This document shows positions 29,804-32,965 of a stretch of 32,965 nucleotides of DNA, one piece after another. The DNA comes from Ramlibacter sp. (GTDB lineage: Bacteria; Pseudomonadota; Gammaproteobacteria; Burkholderiales; Burkholderiaceae_C): positions 1 through 32,965 of the forward strand of contig JAQGMU010000071.1 of the NCBI GenBank assembly GCA_028292195.1, in the 5' to 3' direction. The notes beneath the pieces are model-generated. The model made no database searches. It was not told the DNA's origin and saw only the letters and a program-made list of their open reading frames with translations. The first letter of the stretch is position 1, and each line of letters opens with the position of its first letter. The position numbers and the translations under genes were made by a program.

Positions 29804-30787
29804 TCAGACCACGTGCTCGGGCGCCAGCGCGCAGGGGAGGGCGGTGTCGGCCATTTCGATCTGCACGGTGCAGTGGTGGATGTCGAAGGCCTGCTGCAAC
29901 TCGTCTCCCAGCTGCTGCAGGAAGGCGTCGCCCGGATGGCCTGCGGGAATCACCAGGTGCGCGGTCAGCGCGTTCTCGGTGGTACTCATGGCCCAGATGT
30001 GCAGGTCGTGCACTTCGGACACGCCGGGCAGCGCCGCCAGCTTCGCCCGAACCGCGGCGGCGTCGATGCCTGCAGGCACCGCCTGCAACGCGAGCTGCAG
30101 CGACTGCTTCAGCAGGTCCCAGCTGCTCCAGACGATCACCACCGACACCAGCAGCGTCGCCAGCGGGTCGAGCCAGTCCCAGTGCGTCAGCAGCACCACG
30201 CCGCCGGCGATGGCCACGGCCAGCGAGACGGCGGCATCGGCCGCCATGTGCAGGTAGGCCCCGCGCACGTTCAGGTCCTTCTGCGCGCCCCGCATGAACA
30301 GCCAGGCCGTGAAGCCGTTGATGGCCACGCCCAGCAACGAGACGATGATCACCAGCCCGCCGGCCACCGGCTCGGGGTCCGACAACCGCCGCACCGCTTC
30401 CCAGGCCAGGCCGCCGGTCACCAGCATCAGCGCCAGTGCATTCAGCAGGGCTGCCAGGATCGAGCTGCCGCGCAGGCCGTAGGTGAAGCGGCCGCTCGGG
30501 CGGCGCTGCGCCAGCCAGATCGCGCCCCAGGCCAGCAGCAGGCTCAGCACGTCGCCCAGGTTGTGGGCGGCGTCGGCCAGCAGCGCAAGCGAGTGCGCCG
30601 CGATGCCGCACAACCACTCGACCACGACGAAGCCCGCGTTCAGGGCGATGCCGATGGCGAAGGCTCGGCCGTAGCTGGCCGGCGCGTGGACATGGCCGTG
30701 GCCGTGATGGGACCCGTGGTCGTGGCTGTGCCGTTGCCCGTGGTCGTGGCCGGTGTGGTCGTTGTCGTGCTGGTGGGAAGGCGCCAT
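29804..30787 (-). CDS. Cation diffusion facilitator (Zn/Co/Cd efflux), CzcD-like
   Basis: 327 aa. A His-rich N-terminus (about 5-32; HTGHDHGQRHSHDH type repeats) binds metal. Six membrane helices follow. Helix II carries LLADAAHNLGDVLSLL and helix V YLHMAADAAVSLAV, which hold the HxxxD/DxxxD transport site. The C-terminal cytoplasmic domain includes VHDLHIWAMSTTENALTAHLVI and IHHCTVQIE, the usual dimer metal-binding end. It exports Zn, Co or Cd from the cytoplasm in exchange for protons. ATG 30787 is used; ATG 30826 (13 residues more, MKCGSG...) is also possible and would put the start inside the palindrome shared with marR. No clear ribosome site is seen for 30787. It is divergent from marR. 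Confidence 0.92.
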   Translation of the reverse strand: MAPSHQHDNDHTGHDHGQRHSHDHGSHHGHGHVHAPASYGRAFAIGIALNAGFVVVEWLCGIAAHSLALLADAAHNLGDVLSLLLAWGAIWLAQRRPSGRFTYGLRGSSILAALLNALALMLVTGGLAWEAVRRLSDPEPVAGGLVIIVSLLGVAINGFTAWLFMRGAQKDLNVRGAYLHMAADAAVSLAVAIAGGVVLLTHWDWLDPLATLLVSVVIVWSSWDLLKQSLQLALQAVPAGIDAAAVRAKLAALPGVSEVHDLHIWAMSTTENALTAHLVIPAGHPGDAFLQQLGDELQQAFDIHHCTVQIEMADTALPCALAPEHVV

Positions 30788-30824
30788 GCCGCAATGGTAC
30801 GGCGTGGCGCCCGACCCGCATTTC

Positions 30825-30853
30825 ATAAACCAGTTTATAATCTGCCCGTTTAT
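30825..30853. promoter_or_regulatory. AT-rich operator-like palindrome and TATAAT box between CDF and marR genes
   Basis: ATAAAC-CA-GTTTAT (30825-30838) is a perfect inverted repeat, and a third GTTTAT lies at 30848-30853, overlapping the marR start ATG 30852. A perfect -10 hexamer, TATAAT, is at 30836-30841 on the plus strand, which would place the start of transcription around 30848, 4 nt before the ATG. This is where an autoregulating MarR dimer would bind. No good -35 is visible. Confidence 0.6.
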
Positions 30854-31322
30854 GAAAATCGCCTTCGACCGCCGCTTCGGCTTCCTCGTCTCCGAGGTGG
30901 CACGCCAGTACGGCCAGCAGTTCGACCGCGCCGCCCGCGAGAAGCTGGGCCTGTCGCAGGCCCAGGTCCGCCTGCTCGCCGTGCTGGCCGCGCACGAGGA
31001 CGAGCAGGCGCTGTCGCAGGCCGACCTGGCCCAGCGCCTGGGCCTGACGCCGATGGGCGTGGCCAGCCTGTGCGACCGCATGGCGGCCGCCGGCTGGATC
31101 GAGCGCCGGCCGCGCGCCGACGACCGCCGCATCAACGAGCTGCACATGGCCCCCAGCGCGCGCAAGGCAATGGAAAAGGCGATGGCGATCGGCGACGACC
31201 TCACCACCGCGGCGCTCGCCGGCCTCAGCGCCGCGGAACGCACGCAGTTGCTGGCGCTGCTCGGCAAGGCGCGCGAGGGCCTGCTGCGGCTGGCCAACGG
31301 GGACACGCAGGAAGAAACATGA
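30852..31322 (+). CDS. MarR-family transcriptional regulator
   Basis: 156 aa with the winged helix at about 35-105. The recognition part is LSQADLAQRLGLTPMGVASL and the wing is IERRPRADDRRINELHMA (the DxRxx motif of MarR). Helices at both ends form the dimer. It overlaps the MFS transporter start (ATGA), and such pairs usually form a locally regulated drug-export operon: the repressor binds its own promoter and releases it when a small phenolic or lipophilic ligand appears. The start ATG 30852 has almost no leader after the TATAAT box, so the mRNA may be nearly leaderless; the ribosome site is not visible. Confidence 0.93.
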   Translation: MKIAFDRRFGFLVSEVARQYGQQFDRAAREKLGLSQAQVRLLAVLAAHEDEQALSQADLAQRLGLTPMGVASLCDRMAAAGWIERRPRADDRRINELHMAPSARKAMEKAMAIGDDLTTAALAGLSAAERTQLLALLGKAREGLLRLANGDTQEET

Positions 31323-32851
31323 GCGCCGCCCAGCAGCATGACTTCCCGCACCGCGGGATGATCACCCTGTCCATCATGCTGGCCACCATCATGCAGGCGC
31401 TGGACACCACCATCGCCAACGTGGCCCTGCCCCACATGCAGGGCAGCCTGCAGGCCTCGCAGGACCAGATCACCTGGGTCCTCACCTCCTACATCGTGGC
31501 CTCGGCCATCGCGCTGCCGCTCACGGGTTGGCTGTGCGCCCAATGGGGCCGGCGCAAGGTCTTCATCGTCTCGGGGGTGGGCTTCACCATCGCCTCGGCG
31601 CTGTGCGGCATGGCCACCTCGCTCGGCGGCATCGTCGCCGCGCGCCTGCTGCAGGGCATCTTCGGCGCCGCGCTGGTGCCGCTGTCGCAAGCGGTGCTGC
31701 TGGACATCAACCCGCCGCAGAAGGTCGGCCAGGCGATGGCGATCTGGGGCGCCGGCATCATGGTCGGTCCCATCCTTGGCCCGCTGCTGGGCGGCTGGCT
31801 GACCGAGAACTTCGACTGGCGCTGGGTGTTCTTCATCAACCTGCCGGTCGGCCTGTTCGCGCTGTGGGGCATCGTCCGCTACCTGCCGGAGAACAAGCCG
31901 GCGGCGCAGCGCCTGGACGTGTTCGGGCTGGTGTCGCTGTCGGTGGCCATCGGGCTCTTGCAGCTGTTGCTGGACCGCGGCGAGCTGATGGACTGGTTCG
32001 ACTCCTGGGAGATCCGGCTGGAGGCGGCCGGCGCGGTGGTGGCCTTCGCCTTCTTCGCCGTGCACACGTGGACGGTGCAGGGCACCTCGTTCTTCAACCG
32101 CGACCTGCTGCGGGACCGCAATTTCGTCACCGGCATGTTTTTCGGCTTCATCGTCGGCATGGTGCTGTACGGCACCATGGCGCTGCTGCCCACCTTCCTG
32201 CAGACGCTGATGGCCTACCCGGTGGTCTACACCGGCATGGTGACGGCGCCGCGCGGCATAGGCACCATGCTGGCGATGATCGCGGTCGGGCGGCTGGTGG
32301 GGAAGGTCGACCTGCGGCTCATCATGGCGACCGGCTTCATGCTGACGGCGTTCTCGCTGTGGCAGATGACGCACATCACGCTGCAGATGGATTCCAGCCT
32401 GATCGTCTGGTCCGGCTTCATCCAGGGCCTGGGCATAGGCTTCACCTTCGTGCCGCTGTCGGCCGCCGCCTTTGCCACGCTGGCGCCGCGCCTGCGCAAC
32501 GAAGGCACGCCCATCTTCAGCCTGCTGCGCAACATCGGCGGCGCCGTCGGCATCTCGATCGTGCAGGCCCTGCTGACGCGCGGCGTGGCGCAGAACCATG
32601 CGCAGCTCGCTTCGTTGGTGGGGCCGGACAACCAGGGGCTGGTGGGGCTGCCGGCCGCGCTGGACCCCGGCACGGCCGCCGGCCTTGCCATGCTGAACCT
32701 GGAAGTCACGCGGCAGGCTTCGCTGCTGGCCTACATCAATGACTTCTGGATCATGATGGCCGTGACGGTGCTGGCGATTCCGCTGTTGATGTTGATTCGC
32801 GCGCCGAAGCGGACAGCAACGGCCGCCGCCGGCGGCGACGTGCCGCATTGA
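31319..32851 (+). CDS. DHA2-type major facilitator drug exporter (EmrB-like)
   Basis: 510 aa with about 14 membrane helices, the DHA2 layout. Helix 1 has the family motif LDTTIANVALPHMQG. Motif A follows helix 2 (GWLCAQWGRRKVF). Motif C-like sequence is in helix 5 (GAGIMVGPILGPLLGGWL), typical of antiporters, and WRWVFFINLPVG is also characteristic. It pumps toxic organic compounds out in exchange for protons. EmrB pumps normally need an EmrA membrane-fusion partner and an outer-membrane channel; neither is in the window. It is translationally coupled to marR. The stop at 32851 is followed 4 bp later by a long inverted-repeat element. Confidence 0.93.
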   Translation: MSAAQQHDFPHRGMITLSIMLATIMQALDTTIANVALPHMQGSLQASQDQITWVLTSYIVASAIALPLTGWLCAQWGRRKVFIVSGVGFTIASALCGMATSLGGIVAARLLQGIFGAALVPLSQAVLLDINPPQKVGQAMAIWGAGIMVGPILGPLLGGWLTENFDWRWVFFINLPVGLFALWGIVRYLPENKPAAQRLDVFGLVSLSVAIGLLQLLLDRGELMDWFDSWEIRLEAAGAVVAFAFFAVHTWTVQGTSFFNRDLLRDRNFVTGMFFGFIVGMVLYGTMALLPTFLQTLMAYPVVYTGMVTAPRGIGTMLAMIAVGRLVGKVDLRLIMATGFMLTAFSLWQMTHITLQMDSSLIVWSGFIQGLGIGFTFVPLSAAAFATLAPRLRNEGTPIFSLLRNIGGAVGISIVQALLTRGVAQNHAQLASLVGPDNQGLVGLPAALDPGTAAGLAMLNLEVTRQASLLAYINDFWIMMAVTVLAIPLLMLIRAPKRTATAAAGGDVPH

Positions 32852-32855
32852 TCGG

Positions 32856-32936
32856 TGGTGGGGTCGCTGCGCGAACCCACCCTACAGCTCGCATTCGTAC
32901 GCCGTGTAGGGTGGGTTCGCGCCAGCGACCCCACCA
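32856..32936. repeat. 81-bp near-perfect inverted-repeat element
   Basis: Left arm 32856-32886 and right arm 32905-32936 are reverse complements along their whole length except one extra G in the right arm, around an 18-nt loop. Core arm sequences are GAACCCACCCTACA and TGTAGGGTGGGTTC. Each arm can also fold on itself (GGTGGGGTCGC against GCGAACCCACC, one mismatch), so the element can form one long hairpin or two side by side. It resembles the dispersed GTAGGGTGGGTT-type palindromes found between genes in many proteobacteria (REP/BIME-like). It lies after the exporter gene and may end its transcript. Confidence 0.7.
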
Positions 32937-32948
32937 TGCAGCGCGCGA

Positions 32949-32965
32949 TCAAGCGACGGTGAACA
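32949..32965 (-). CDS. Possible last codons of a minus-strand gene
   Basis: On the minus strand the last bases read ...TTC ACC GTC GCT TGA, giving a stop at 32949-32951 that would close a gene lying beyond the window. Only four residues are visible. The placement of the inverted repeat between this stop and the exporter stop supports a convergent gene, but four codons are not proof. Confidence 0.25.

Noticed and set aside
29813-31310. Early part of a 1012-aa plus-strand open frame ending with the exporter
   Set aside because: Only the section from ATG 31319 is transporter-like and its start overlaps the marR stop; the earlier part is antisense to the cation efflux gene and in another frame over marR.
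1-32965. CRISPR arrays, tRNA or rRNA genes, IS elements, prophage
   Set aside because: I found no regularly spaced repeat-spacer pattern, no cloverleaf with CCA end, no transposase or integrase motif, and no phage structural proteins on either strand.

Overview
The window is GC-rich (codon third positions almost all G or C). It reads as a chromosomal segment of an aerobic soil or water betaproteobacterium, most likely Burkholderiales/Comamonadaceae (Ramlibacter- or Variovorax-like). That placement is an inference from gene content and protein style; there is no rRNA or tRNA here to anchor it. I see no IS element, prophage, CRISPR array or tRNA gene, and base composition looks uniform apart from a few AT-rich regulatory spots.

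Layout. 1-1480: tail of a Pro/Tyr/Gln-rich protein, a D-Ala-D-Ala dipeptidase-family enzyme, and a minus-strand receiver protein. 1762-9617 (+): a tightly overlapping eight-gene operon. It encodes a PQQ alcohol dehydrogenase with the lanthanide-type Asp (XoxF-like), its XoxJ/MxaJ-like periplasmic partner, a lipoprotein cytochrome c, cytochrome oxidase subunits II (with fused cytochrome c, caa3 type), I and III, a small membrane protein, and a CtaG-type assembly factor. It could carry electrons from a periplasmic alcohol to O2 with almost no other parts. 9636-10573 (+): two Hsp20 chaperones behind a sigma-32-like promoter, with a hairpin that may mask the first ribosome binding site. 10643-13513 (-): a small polar protein, an S9 prolyl-oligopeptidase-family enzyme and a hemerythrin-domain protein. 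13719-14723 (-): a DnaJ-like protein.

14970-19057 (-): a chain of five genes: unknown 143-aa protein, double-domain KaiC-like ATPase, soluble histidine kinase, MscS channel, HNH protein. The first three overlap start to stop and look like one signalling unit. 19207-19711: two small unknown genes, convergent over a hairpin. 19818-25315 (-): a six-gene run: unknown protein with a primase-like motif, M16 peptidase, DEDDh exonuclease, GIY-YIG protein, unknown small protein, and a helicase with Fe-S cysteines and an N-terminal nuclease-like domain. It ends at a good intrinsic terminator.

25543-29798: small stand-alone or paired genes: LprI-like and DUF3995-like proteins, M23 peptidase, GDSL esterase lipoprotein, XRE regulator, dodecin, DUF1697 protein, a secreted protein, an unknown protein. 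29804-32851: a cation diffusion facilitator divergent from a marR-DHA2 efflux operon, with an AT-rich operator-like palindrome between them. The window closes with an 81-bp inverted-repeat element and perhaps the last codons of another minus-strand gene.

The most interesting parts are the dehydrogenase-to-oxidase operon (with altered proton-channel residues in subunit I), the KaiC/kinase unit without the circadian phosphosites, the nuclease-helicase operon, and the regulatory DNA before hsp20 and marR. All alignments were made by eye.
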